From the NCBI GenBank assembly GCA_030530045.1, contig JAUMVS010000075.1, forward strand, positions 1 through 7,031: 7,031 nt of DNA. Reading direction: 5' to 3'. How positions within the stretch are numbered: position 1 is the first letter of the stretch; the number at the start of each line of letters is the position of its first letter. This DNA comes from Phoenicibacter congonensis (GTDB lineage Bacteria; Actinomycetota; Coriobacteriia; Coriobacteriales; Eggerthellaceae). The notes beneath the pieces were generated by a model, which saw only the letters and a program-made list of their open reading frames with translations, was not told the DNA's origin and ran no database searches. Shown one piece after another: positions 1-5,875 of this stretch. The position numbers were made by a program, and so were the translations under genes.

Positions 1-1938
1 CAGATTGGCCTTGGTCTTTTGATTGCGCTTTATGCGCAGAACGCTGTGAACATCGAGCTTGACTCCGAGCTCTTCATGGTGCTTTTTATTGCGCCGCTCC
101 TTTACATCGAGGCGAAGCACGCGAGCAAACTTGAGCTTTGGAAAGAAAGAAAAGGCGTTTTAGGCCTGGCGATTGGTCTTGTAATCCTCACTGCTATAGT
201 CATCGGATTTGCACTTCATTGGCTTGTTCCAATGGTGCCGCTCTTTACTGCGCTGGCACTTGGTGCTGCTCTTGGTCCAACCGATGCTGTGGCAGTAACT
301 TCTGTTTCAAAAACCACCAACATTCCAAAGCGCATCTTTTCGCTTTTGAAAGGCGAGCTTTTGCTAAACGACGCCAGTGGCATCGTAATGTTTCAGGTTG
401 CAATCGCAGCTGCTGCGGTTGGTAAAGTCAGTCTCGTTCACGTTGGCATTGACTTTGTGATTGAATTTTTTGGTGGCTTGCTTGTTGGTGTCGCGCTTGG
501 ATTTGGCTGCAAAGTCTTTCTTCGAAAAATGCGCGAATCGGGGCTTGATTCAACAGTCTTTCACGTGCTGTTTGAGATTTGCATGCCGTTTTTGGTCTAC
601 TTGCTTGCCGACTCAATACATTGCAGTGGCGTCATCGCTGTAGTTGCATGTGGTCTGGTGGATCCAATTCAAAACATCAAAGGCACACCAAGCGCTTCAA
701 AGATGAACATCGTTTCTGAAAGCGTTTGGGAAGTTTTGTCGTTCATGCTAAATGGCATCGTGTTTGTTATGTTGGGAACTCAAATTCCAGAGGCAATGGT
801 TTATGCTTGGGATGACGCGAGCATTTCAAACGTTTTCTTGCTTGCTTGCATCGGCCTTGTGACATTTATTTTGCTGTTCACGCGCTTTATTTGGGCCTGG
901 TTCATGATGCGCGACAAAGACATGGGGGACGACGAAAAGCCGCTTTCGCGAATCAAGCGCGCTCTCATTTTGACGCTTTGCGGCGCAAAAGGAACCATCA
1001 CGCTTTCGATTTTGTTCACGTTGCCCTATGTCCTTAGTGACGGACGCATGGTTTCAGAACGAAGCCTGCTAATCTTCATTGGCTGCGGTGTTATCGTTGT
1101 AACTCTTCTGCTTGCTACATTTGTCCTTCCGCTGCTTGCGCCAGTTGAGAAGGTTGAGGAGGATGAGGAAGTTGAACGCATAAATTACTACAGCAATTTG
1201 CAGTATGTTCTGCGTGAGGTAATTTACCAGCTCACCGCTTCTGAGACTGACCTCAACCGCGCCTCTACAAGGGCAGTTGTTGAGGATTACCAAGATCGTC
1301 TTGAATTTGCGAAATCGTTTACCGACGATGGCGACAGTGCCTACATCTCGCTCCGACTCCAGGTAATTCGCTGGGAAGAGCTAAAGATTTTAGAGATGCT
1401 TGATGCAGGGGAGGTCAGCGAGGATGCTGCTGACACGCTGTTCGATGCGCTCGAGAAAACAGAAAAGATTCTCTCTAGCTCGGAAAACGTAATCTTGCCT
1501 AAGGAAAAGGTTGTTCGTGCAAGGAATGCGTTTAGAAGAATTCGCAGGCTCATAGCAAAAATCTTTGATGCAAAAATCGCCAAAGCCCCAGTTATGGAAA
1601 GCAATTCCGAGGTTAAGCTTTTGAGAATTGCAGTTGAAAAATATGTCGTTGAGCGCCTTAAAACCGAAATGGAACTTGGAACGGTTTATCCAGAAGACGC
1701 CGCAAAAATTGTTGTTGACTATGAACGCTCGTTAGCCTCGCTAACTCGTCCTGCACCAACGGTTACAACTGCAATCATTAACGCATCAGATGTTGAGGAT
1801 GTTCGTGAGGTTGCATTCCTCATCGAACTTAACAAGATTGATGAGCTCCAAGAAATTGGCCGTCTCTCTCGCAAAAACGCTCAAAAGATGCGCGACAACG
1901 TCACGCTAATGCAGCTAGAACAAACCGGCGCAATCTAA
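1..1938 (+). CDS. CPA1-family Na+/H+ (cation/proton) antiporter, 5'-truncated
   Basis: The reading frame is open from the first base, so the true start lies upstream; the TTG at 19 is only an internal leucine codon. The visible part is 645 residues, and probably a few dozen N-terminal residues are missing. About a dozen hydrophobic segments fill residues 1-380 (to about nt 1140). Family signatures are GPTDAVAV (nt 274-297, matching the CPA1 TDPVAV motif) and LLNDASG (nt 361-381), whose Asn-Asp pair (367-372) is the ion-binding pair of electroneutral CPA1 exchangers. CGAKGTITL (979-1005) matches the late-helix GxRG motif but has Lys (988-990) where Arg is more usual. From about nt 1147 an acidic stretch (EKVEEDEEVE) opens a soluble helical tail of about 260 residues, presumably cytoplasmic and regulatory. 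The protein likely exchanges Na+ or K+ for H+ at the plasma membrane; ion preference cannot be read from the sequence. It ends at TAA 1936-1938, followed by a two-way terminator. Confidence 0.9.
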   Translation, partial: QIGLGLLIALYAQNAVNIELDSELFMVLFIAPLLYIEAKHASKLELWKERKGVLGLAIGLVILTAIVIGFALHWLVPMVPLFTALALGAALGPTDAVAVTSVSKTTNIPKRIFSLLKGELLLNDASGIVMFQVAIAAAAVGKVSLVHVGIDFVIEFFGGLLVGVALGFGCKVFLRKMRESGLDSTVFHVLFEICMPFLVYLLADSIHCSGVIAVVACGLVDPIQNIKGTPSASKMNIVSESVWEVLSFMLNGIVFVMLGTQIPEAMVYAWDDASISNVFLLACIGLVTFILLFTRFIWAWFMMRDKDMGDDEKPLSRIKRALILTLCGAKGTITLSILFTLPYVLSDGRMVSERSLLIFIGCGVIVVTLLLATFVLPLLAPVEKVEEDEEVERINYYSNLQYVLREVIYQLTASETDLNRASTRAVVEDYQDRLEFAKSFTDDGDSAYISLRLQVIRWEELKILEMLDAGEVSEDAADTLFDALEKTEKILSSSENVILPKEKVVRARNAFRRIRRLIAKIFDAKIAKAPVMESNSEVKLLRIAVEKYVVERLKTEMELGTVYPEDAAKIVVDYERSLASLTRPAPTVTTAIINASDVEDVREVAFLIELNKIDELQEIGRLSRKNAQKMRDNVTLMQLEQTGAI

Positions 1939-2019
1939 ATTCAACCTGGTCGGCGCCCCTTCAGCCCTTATTGCGAGAATCTAGTCAAAACGTTAGCCCA
2001 AAGGAAGGCGCTCACATAA

Positions 2020-2064
2020 ATAAAAAACAGGCACGTTTTAATCGCGTGCCTGTTGTTTTGTTGT
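2020..2064. terminator. Bidirectional Rho-independent terminator between antiporter gene and trpS
   Basis: A perfect 9-bp stem, ACAGGCACG (2027-2035) with CGTGCCTGT (2045-2053), encloses a 9-nt loop and gains one more A-T pair at 2026/2054. On the minus strand the stem is followed by a strong T-tract (complement of the A-rich 2016-2026), ideal for ending trpS. On the plus strand it is followed by TGTTTTGTTG, a weaker T-tract suited to the antiporter gene. The two genes converge here. Confidence 0.88.
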
Positions 2065-2067
2065 GAA

Positions 2068-2083
2068 GTTTTCGTGAGAAAAC
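2068..2083. other. Small hairpin just after the trpS stop codon
   Basis: GTTTTC (2068-2073) and GAAAAC (2078-2083) form a perfect 6-bp stem with a GTGA/TCAC loop, a few bases past the trpS stop. It is AT-rich and weak; it may be incidental or part of the 3' end structure ahead of the main terminator. Confidence 0.35.
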
Positions 2084-2090
2084 AGCTAGC

Positions 2091-3143
2091 TTAGTAAACC
2101 ATGCCCATGGCTTCGCGAACCTGCTGCAGGGTTTCTTCTGCAATTGCGTTGGCTTTCTTGTTGCCCTCATGCAGAATTTCCTTGATCATTTCGTCGTTGT
2201 TTTCGATTTCGTGGCGTCTCTCACGAATTGGAGCCAGGTAGCTATTCACCGATTCTGTGACGTAGGCCTTCAAAGCGCCACAACCAGCATCTCCGATTTC
2301 TTCTGCGATGTCTTCAGCTTTTCTGCCTGTGCAAAGAGCTGCAGTTGTAAGAAGTGCAGAAACGCCAGGGCGATTTTCAGGGTCGAACGTGATGTTTCTG
2401 TCGGAGTCGGTCTTTGCTTTTTTGATGAGTTTTGCAGTTTCTTCCTCGGTGTTAGAAAGCGCAATTGAGTTGCCGTAACTCTTTGACATCTTTCTGCCGT
2501 CGAGACCAGGAAGCTCAACTGCTTCGGTCAGAAGAGCGACTGGCTCTTCGAAAACGTGAGCATAACGCTCGTTAAAGCGGCGTGCGATTTGTCTTGTTTG
2601 CTCTATGTGTGGGAGCTGGTCTTTGCCAACTGGAACGATGTTAGCATGGCAGAACAAAATGTCGCAAGCTTGGTGAACAGGGTAGGTGAGAAGGAGTCCA
2701 GAAAGTGTGTGGCCGCTGGCTTCCTGCTCAGCTTTAACAGTTGGATTCCTCAAAAGTTCAGCCTCTGAAACAAGTGAGAGAAAAGGCAGCATCAGCTGGT
2801 TTTGTGCTGGAACCGCCGAGTGAGTGTAAATCATCGTCTTTTCTGGGTCAATTCCGCAAGCGATGTAGTCAATCACCATGTTTTTGACGTTGTCAGCGAT
2901 GTTTTCAGTTGTGTCGCGGTCGGTGATGACCTGATAGTCAGCAATCAGAATGTTCGTGTCGATCCCCTTGTTTTGCAGAGCAACGCGGTCGATGATTGTT
3001 CCGAAATAATGGCCCATGTGCAAGCGGCCAGTTGGTCGATCACCTGTGAGAATTTTGTAATTTTCAGGATGCAGTTCGATGTCTGCACGCGTTTTGTCGC
3101 TAATCTCTTTTTGTTTCAAGAATGTGTTCGATTGACTTGCCAT
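2091..3143 (-). CDS. trpS: Tryptophan--tRNA ligase
   Basis: This class I aminoacyl-tRNA synthetase attaches tryptophan to tRNA-Trp in the cytoplasm using ATP. The product is 350 residues, close to the usual 330-350. The class I HIGH motif appears as HMGH (residues 42-45) inside LTGDRPTGRLHMGHYFG, and the KMSKS motif is intact at 218-222 (LDGRKMSKSYGN). PVGKDQLPHIEQTR (171-184) is the conserved TrpRS active-site segment. The wording around LTGDRPTG resembles the TrpRS type seen in streptococci and relatives. ATG 3143 is chosen because AGAAGGA lies 6 nt upstream; the frame extends to a TTG at 3170, but that would place this ribosome binding site inside the gene. The gene looks monocistronic, with a -10 box at 3175-3180 and a shared terminator at 2020-2064. 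The leader is too short (about 25 nt) for a T-box or a trp attenuator. Confidence 0.96.
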   Translation of the reverse strand: MASQSNTFLKQKEISDKTRADIELHPENYKILTGDRPTGRLHMGHYFGTIIDRVALQNKGIDTNILIADYQVITDRDTTENIADNVKNMVIDYIACGIDPEKTMIYTHSAVPAQNQLMLPFLSLVSEAELLRNPTVKAEQEASGHTLSGLLLTYPVHQACDILFCHANIVPVGKDQLPHIEQTRQIARRFNERYAHVFEEPVALLTEAVELPGLDGRKMSKSYGNSIALSNTEEETAKLIKKAKTDSDRNITFDPENRPGVSALLTTAALCTGRKAEDIAEEIGDAGCGALKAYVTESVNSYLAPIRERRHEIENNDEMIKEILHEGNKKANAIAEETLQQVREAMGMVY

Positions 3144-3149
3144 GTTCTT

Positions 3150-3156
3150 TCCTTCT
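3150..3156 (-). promoter_or_regulatory. Ribosome binding site of trpS
   Basis: On the minus strand AGAAGGA sits 6 nt before ATG 3143. This decides the start against the upstream in-frame TTG at 3170. Confidence 0.8.
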
Positions 3157-3174
3157 TTAAATTTAAGCAAAAAG

Positions 3175-3180
3175 ATTATA
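3175..3180 (-). promoter_or_regulatory. Predicted -10 box of the trpS promoter
   Basis: A perfect TATAAT on the minus strand (ATTATA on the plus strand) lies 31 nt upstream of the trpS ATG. No good -35 hexamer is seen at 16-18 bp spacing, so the promoter is supported mainly by the -10. Predicted transcription start is near 3167, giving a leader of about 25 nt. Confidence 0.6.
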
Positions 3181-3251
3181 CATTAGTGTGCCTTAACGCT
3201 GGGCTTTTCTTGAAATCTCTCTTACGTAACTCCAAATTATTCAAAATTGTT

Positions 3252-3280
3252 TTCACTTTAGTGCTTTACTGTGCTAAAGT
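3252..3280 (+). promoter_or_regulatory. Predicted promoter of the amino acid ABC operon
   Basis: -35-like TTCACT (3252-3257, 4 of 6 consensus) is 17 bp from -10-like TAAAGT (3275-3280, 4 of 6). A TG one base before the -10 (3272-3273) makes an extended -10, which compensates for weak hexamers. Predicted start is near 3287, with a leader of about 55 nt. The inverted repeat at 3255-3280 overlies both hexamers. Confidence 0.55.
3255..3280. promoter_or_regulatory. Inverted repeat over the ABC operon promoter, candidate operator
   Basis: Perfect 7-bp arms ACTTTAG (3255-3261) and CTAAAGT (3274-3280) are separated by 12 bp. The left arm overlaps the predicted -35 and the right arm contains the whole -10, so a dimeric regulator bound here would block RNA polymerase. 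No known operator family is recognised. Confidence 0.5.
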
Positions 3281-3327
3281 AATCAATGTTGTATTTATGC
3301 GTGTTCGTTTTAAAGATTCAACAGTCG

Positions 3328-3334
3328 AGAGGAG
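3328..3334 (+). promoter_or_regulatory. Ribosome binding site of the binding-protein gene
   Basis: AGAGGAG lies 7 nt before ATG 3342. It fixes the start: the same frame is open far upstream (to 2802), but that part is antisense to trpS and would precede the signal peptide. Confidence 0.85.
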
Positions 3335-3341
3335 AATAAAC

Positions 3342-4175
3342 ATGAACGCACAAACACTTAAGGGCAAACTTGCAGCTGTGATAGCTGTTTTGGTTTGCGC
3401 TTTGATGGCAGTCTCATTAGTTGGCTGCTCATCGGGCAGCTCATCAGATAGCTCAACTGGCAAGACAAAACTCATTGTTGGCTTCGATCAGTCCTACCCA
3501 CCATATGGCTTCATTGGTGATGATGGTGAGTACACTGGCTTTGACATCGACATGGCAAAACTCACAGCTGAAAAGAACGGCTGGGACATCGAACTTCAGC
3601 CAATTGATTGGGACGCGAAAGATGCGCTTTTGGACCAGGGTCAAATCAACTGCATTTGGAATGGCTTTACCATTGAGGGCCGCGAAGGCAAATATGCTTT
3701 CTCTGAGCCATACATGATTAACGGTCAGGTTGTTGTCGTAAAGGCCGACTCTTCAATCAAATCTCTTTCTGACCTTGCTGGAAAAGTAGTTATTACTCAG
3801 GCAGAATCTTCAACTCTTGAACTTTTCGAGGGTGACCAGAAAGCACTTGCCGACACATTCGGTCGCCTTGACACAATCAGCGACTTCAACAACGCTTTCT
3901 TGCAGCTCGATTCTGGCGCAGTTGATGCAGTAGCTTGCGACCTTTCAATTGCACAATACCAGCTCACAGCTAACCCAACTAAATATGTACAGCTTTCTGA
4001 GACTCTGTCAGATGAAAACTACGCAGTTGGATTCAAGAACGATGAAAACGGCAAAGAGATGGCTGCTAAAGTCACCGCTACTTTGAAAGAGCTTTATGCC
4101 GACGGCACCGTTAAGCAACTTTGCGAGAAATATGCCGACTACGGAATGTCAATCGATAACTGGAAATTGAAGTAG
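3342..4175 (+). CDS. Amino acid ABC transporter substrate-binding lipoprotein (SBP_bac_3 family)
   Basis: This is the extracytoplasmic receptor of the importer encoded by the next two genes. The 277-residue product starts with a lipoprotein signal peptide: a lysine-containing N-region, a hydrophobic core, then the lipobox LVGC with the lipid-modified Cys29. A Ser/Gly-rich linker (30-40) leads into the mature domain, which opens with LIVGFDQSYPPYGF and YTGFDIDMA, typical of polar amino acid binding proteins. Arg114 (in TIEGREGKYAFSEPY) lies where the family holds the substrate alpha-carboxylate, and Asp200 (in VDAVACD) where it holds the alpha-amino group, so an L-amino acid ligand is likely. 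The side-chain specificity (cystine, glutamine, arginine or other) is not readable. A good ribosome binding site supports the start. An 11-bp gap separates it from the permease gene. Expression probably depends on the promoter and inverted repeat at 3252-3280. Confidence 0.93.
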   Translation: MNAQTLKGKLAAVIAVLVCALMAVSLVGCSSGSSSDSSTGKTKLIVGFDQSYPPYGFIGDDGEYTGFDIDMAKLTAEKNGWDIELQPIDWDAKDALLDQGQINCIWNGFTIEGREGKYAFSEPYMINGQVVVVKADSSIKSLSDLAGKVVITQAESSTLELFEGDQKALADTFGRLDTISDFNNAFLQLDSGAVDAVACDLSIAQYQLTANPTKYVQLSETLSDENYAVGFKNDENGKEMAAKVTATLKELYADGTVKQLCEKYADYGMSIDNWKLK

Positions 4176-4186
4176 AAAGAATTTAA

Positions 4187-4840
4187 ATGGAACTAAATAC
4201 AATGCTGGGAATGCTCTTCGAGGGCTTCGGTTTCTCAGCGTCGATTTTCCTGATAACTTTGATTGGAGCGCTGCCACTAGGAATAGTGGTGGCGCTTGCC
4301 AGGATGAGCAAGATTAAAGTTATTTCAGGCATCGCTCAACTCTACATTTCAATCATGCGAGGCACGCCACTCATGTTGCAGCTCATGGCAATTATGTTTG
4401 GCCCCTACTACATTTTTGGAATCAGCACAGGTTCTGACTGGAAGCTCATCGCTTGCGGAATCGGCTTCGTGCTCAATTATTCTGCCTATTTCGGCGAAAT
4501 CTACAGAAGCGGAATTCAGTCCATTTCAACTGGGCAATATGAAGCTGCAAAGGTTCTTGGATACACTCGTTCACAAACTTTCATGCAAATCATTTTGCCT
4601 CAGGTTGTAAAGCGTGTTTTGCCCGCAGTTGGCAATGAAATCATCACGCTCGTCAAAGACACATCACTTGCATTTGTTCTTGGAATTGGCGAGATGTTCT
4701 CAACTGCTAAGGCACTTGCTGCAAAAGAAGTTTCAATGTTCCCATATGTCCTGGCAGCGCTCATTTACTGGGGCTTCTGCCTGCTCATCACGGCGATTTT
4801 GAACTTGATTGAGAAGAGAATGGATTACTACCATGCCTAA
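4187..4840 (+). CDS. Amino acid ABC transporter permease (HisM/GlnP type)
   Basis: This is the membrane channel subunit, probably working as a homodimer because only one permease is encoded. The 217 residues are strongly hydrophobic with about five membrane segments. RGTPLMLQL (58-66) is the signature of the His/Glu/Gln/Arg/opine permease group. AYFGEIYRSGIQSISTGQYEAAKVLG spans roughly 100-125; its EAA loop (Glu119-Ala121 onward) is the cytoplasmic helix that docks on the ATPase. Length is normal for the family. The ATG at 4187 follows the binding-protein stop by 11 bp, with only a weak AGAAAG before it. The last 8 bases overlap the ATPase gene, so translation of the two is probably coupled. 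Confidence 0.93.
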   Translation: MELNTMLGMLFEGFGFSASIFLITLIGALPLGIVVALARMSKIKVISGIAQLYISIMRGTPLMLQLMAIMFGPYYIFGISTGSDWKLIACGIGFVLNYSAYFGEIYRSGIQSISTGQYEAAKVLGYTRSQTFMQIILPQVVKRVLPAVGNEIITLVKDTSLAFVLGIGEMFSTAKALAAKEVSMFPYVLAALIYWGFCLLITAILNLIEKRMDYYHA

Positions 4841-5597
4841 AGAAGTAGTTATTGTTCGCAAGGGCAAAAAGATTTTTGGCGACAATGTCGTTTTGCATGA
4901 CGTCGATTTTGCTGTTGATGATGACGAGGTAATGACAATCATTGGTCCTTCAGGCGTTGGTAAGTCAACCCTTCTTCGTTGCATGACTATGCTCGAGTTT
5001 TTCGATGGCGGCACTCTTGAATATGAAGAGTTAAAAGTTTGCACCGAAAAGGACGGCAAGTCAGTTTATGCAAAGCCTGATGTTTTAAATGAGGCACGCC
5101 GCCGTTGCGGGCTTGTTTTTCAGAACTTCAATCTTTTCCCGCACTACACAGTTATGCAAAACATTGTGCGTCCGCTAAAGACGGTTCTTAAAAAAAGCGA
5201 GGAAGAGGCTCGCGAAATTGCAAAGAAGCACCTTGAAGAGCTCGACATGCTTGGCCGTGCCGACATGGTGCCTTGCGACCTCTCAGGTGGTCAGCAGCAG
5301 CGCGTAGCTATTGCTCGCGCCCTGGCAATGAACCCTGCGGTTCTTTATTTTGACGAGCCAACAAGTGCGCTTGACCCGCGCCTTTCGCGCGAAGTTGCAA
5401 TGCTCATTCGCGACATCGCAAAGAGCGGAATCGGCATTGTTATTGTTACTCATGACATGAAATTTGCGCGTGACGCTAGTGATTATGTAGCAATTATGCA
5501 TGGCGGCACGTTTGTTGAGAAGGGGACAGTGCAGCAAATTTTCGAAAACCCTCAATCTCAGATAACAAAAGAATTCCTCTCGACGGATCTTTTGTAG
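4833..5597 (+). CDS. Amino acid ABC transporter ATP-binding protein (GlnQ/HisP type)
   Basis: This cytoplasmic ATPase drives the importer. The 254 residues carry all the ABC motifs: Walker A GPSGVGKST (38-46), Q-loop FQNFNLF (Gln97), ABC signature LSGGQQQR (150-157), Walker B VLYFDEP (170-176, catalytic Glu175), D-loop SALDP (178-182) and switch His207 (THD). The segment between Walker A and the Q-loop (about 66-92, ELKVCTEKDGKSVYAKPDVL and following) is slightly longer and more polar than in HisP/GlnQ. The start is ATG 4833, overlapping the permease stop by 8 bases (ATGCCTAA). An AGAAGAG lies about 14 nt upstream, so coupling rather than a strong own ribosome binding site probably drives translation. 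An in-frame TTG at 4809 is an alternative but less likely start. It is the last gene of the operon, and a hairpin begins at its stop codon. Confidence 0.95.
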   Translation: MPKEVVIVRKGKKIFGDNVVLHDVDFAVDDDEVMTIIGPSGVGKSTLLRCMTMLEFFDGGTLEYEELKVCTEKDGKSVYAKPDVLNEARRRCGLVFQNFNLFPHYTVMQNIVRPLKTVLKKSEEEAREIAKKHLEELDMLGRADMVPCDLSGGQQQRVAIARALAMNPAVLYFDEPTSALDPRLSREVAMLIRDIAKSGIGIVIVTHDMKFARDASDYVAIMHGGTFVEKGTVQQIFENPQSQITKEFLSTDLL

Positions 5598-5620
5598 CCG
5601 CAAAGCTTTTTAGCTGCGGC
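5597..5620 (+). other. Hairpin starting at the ATPase stop codon
   Basis: GCCGCA (5597-5602) pairs perfectly with TGCGGC (5615-5620). Inside it, GCT (5605-5607) pairs with AGC (5612-5614) across a two-base AA bulge, closing a TTTT loop. No T-tract follows, so it is not a complete terminator. It may protect the 3' end or assist the terminator downstream. Confidence 0.5.
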
Positions 5621-5630
5621 AAAATCTTTG

Positions 5631-5670
5631 GGTTGTGCTGGCATTTTAGCTGGCGCAACCTTTTTTATTT
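5631..5670 (+). terminator. Rho-independent terminator of the amino acid ABC operon
   Basis: GGTTGTGC (5631-5638) pairs with GCGCAACC (5653-5660), 8 bp with one G-U pair, plus an inner GC/GC pair. It is followed directly by TTTTTTATTT (5661-5670). It lies 33 bp past the ATPase stop. Confidence 0.87.
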
Positions 5671-5695
5671 GCACTGATTAGACAAGCACAACTCG

Positions 5696-5738
5696 CAAGG
5701 TTTAGGGGTGTACAACCCGGGGTGTAACCTTGTTACCC
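5696..5738. repeat. Cluster of short direct and inverted repeats upstream of htrA
   Basis: Three overlapping patterns are visible. A direct repeat GGGGTGTA occurs at 5705-5712 and 5719-5726 (14-bp period). An inverted repeat CAAGGTT (5696-5702) / AACCTTG (5726-5732) is perfect over 7 bp. A palindrome GTAAC-CTT-GTTAC lies at 5724-5736. They sit about 30-70 bp upstream of the predicted htrA -35, where an activator or response regulator could bind, or they could fold as RNA. No known box is identified. Confidence 0.45.
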
Positions 5739-5740
5739 TG

Positions 5741-5762
5741 GCGTTGTATTCAACGCGTTTTT
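5741..5762 (+). terminator. Possible weak terminator or attenuator-like hairpin upstream of htrA
   Basis: GCGTTG (5741-5746) and CAACGC (5751-5756) form a perfect 6-bp stem with a TATT loop, followed by GTTTTT. The stem is short. It could catch read-through from the ABC operon before the htrA promoter. CAACG can also pair with a second CGTTG at 5763-5767. Confidence 0.35.
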
Positions 5763-5764
5763 CG

Positions 5765-5791
5765 TTGACGGTGGGTGGCTGTGGTTATAAA
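5765..5791 (+). promoter_or_regulatory. Predicted promoter of htrA
   Basis: -35 TTGACG (5765-5770, 5 of 6) and -10 TATAAA (5786-5791, 5 of 6) are separated by 15 bp. This is shorter than ideal, but shifting to TAAATT (5788-5793) gives 17 bp. Predicted transcription start is near 5798, which would put the long stem-loop at the very 5' end of the mRNA. Confidence 0.6.
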
Positions 5792-5796
5792 TTAAG

Positions 5797-5844
5797 CTTG
5801 TGAGGTTTTAAGAACCATCCTTTCCGCTTAAAACCCCACACAAG
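5797..5844 (+). promoter_or_regulatory. Long stem-loop in the htrA leader
   Basis: The upper stem is GGTTTTAAG (5804-5812) with CTTAAAACC (5827-5835), 9 bp. The lower stem is CTTGTG (5797-5802) with CACAAG (5839-5844), 6 bp. They are joined by a small 1x3 internal loop. The 14-nt apical loop holds the pyrimidine-rich CATCCTTTCC. No T-tract follows, so it is not a terminator. It may stabilise the mRNA, act as an operator in DNA, or regulate translation. Confidence 0.6.
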
Positions 5845-5855
5845 TTCGAGAGTTC

Positions 5856-5862
5856 AAGGTGG
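5856..5862 (+). promoter_or_regulatory. Ribosome binding site of htrA (long spacing)
   Basis: AAGGTGG is the only Shine-Dalgarno-like sequence near ATG 5876, but it ends 13 nt before it, longer than usual. An ATG TTT TAA triplet series at 5863-5871 lies between them. Confidence 0.5.
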
Positions 5863-5875
5863 ATGTTTTAAAAAA

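Noticed and set aside
1341..1604. 87-codon minus-strand frame in the antiporter gene, and similar short frames within the other genes
   Set aside because: All overlap well-supported genes in other frames and show no family resemblance or start signals.
1953..2011. Possible long-range stem GCGCC/GGCGC between the antiporter stop and the terminator
   Set aside because: Only 5 bp plus a bulged 3 bp around a loop of about 40 nt; within chance expectation and redundant with the strong terminator at 2020-2064.
3144..3250. T-box or trp attenuator ahead of trpS
   Set aside because: The predicted transcription start leaves only about 25 nt of leader. No T-box AGGGTGG-like core or leader peptide with Trp codons is seen.
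2802..3341. Upstream extension of the binding-protein reading frame to an ATG at 2802
   Set aside because: It runs antisense through trpS and the divergent promoter, and would put over 170 residues before a clear lipoprotein signal peptide. A strong ribosome binding site marks ATG 3342.
5598..5875. Small RNA, tRNA or riboswitch in the ABC-htrA gap
   Set aside because: There is no tRNA cloverleaf or known riboswitch core. The structure present is better explained as a terminator, repeats, and a leader hairpin.
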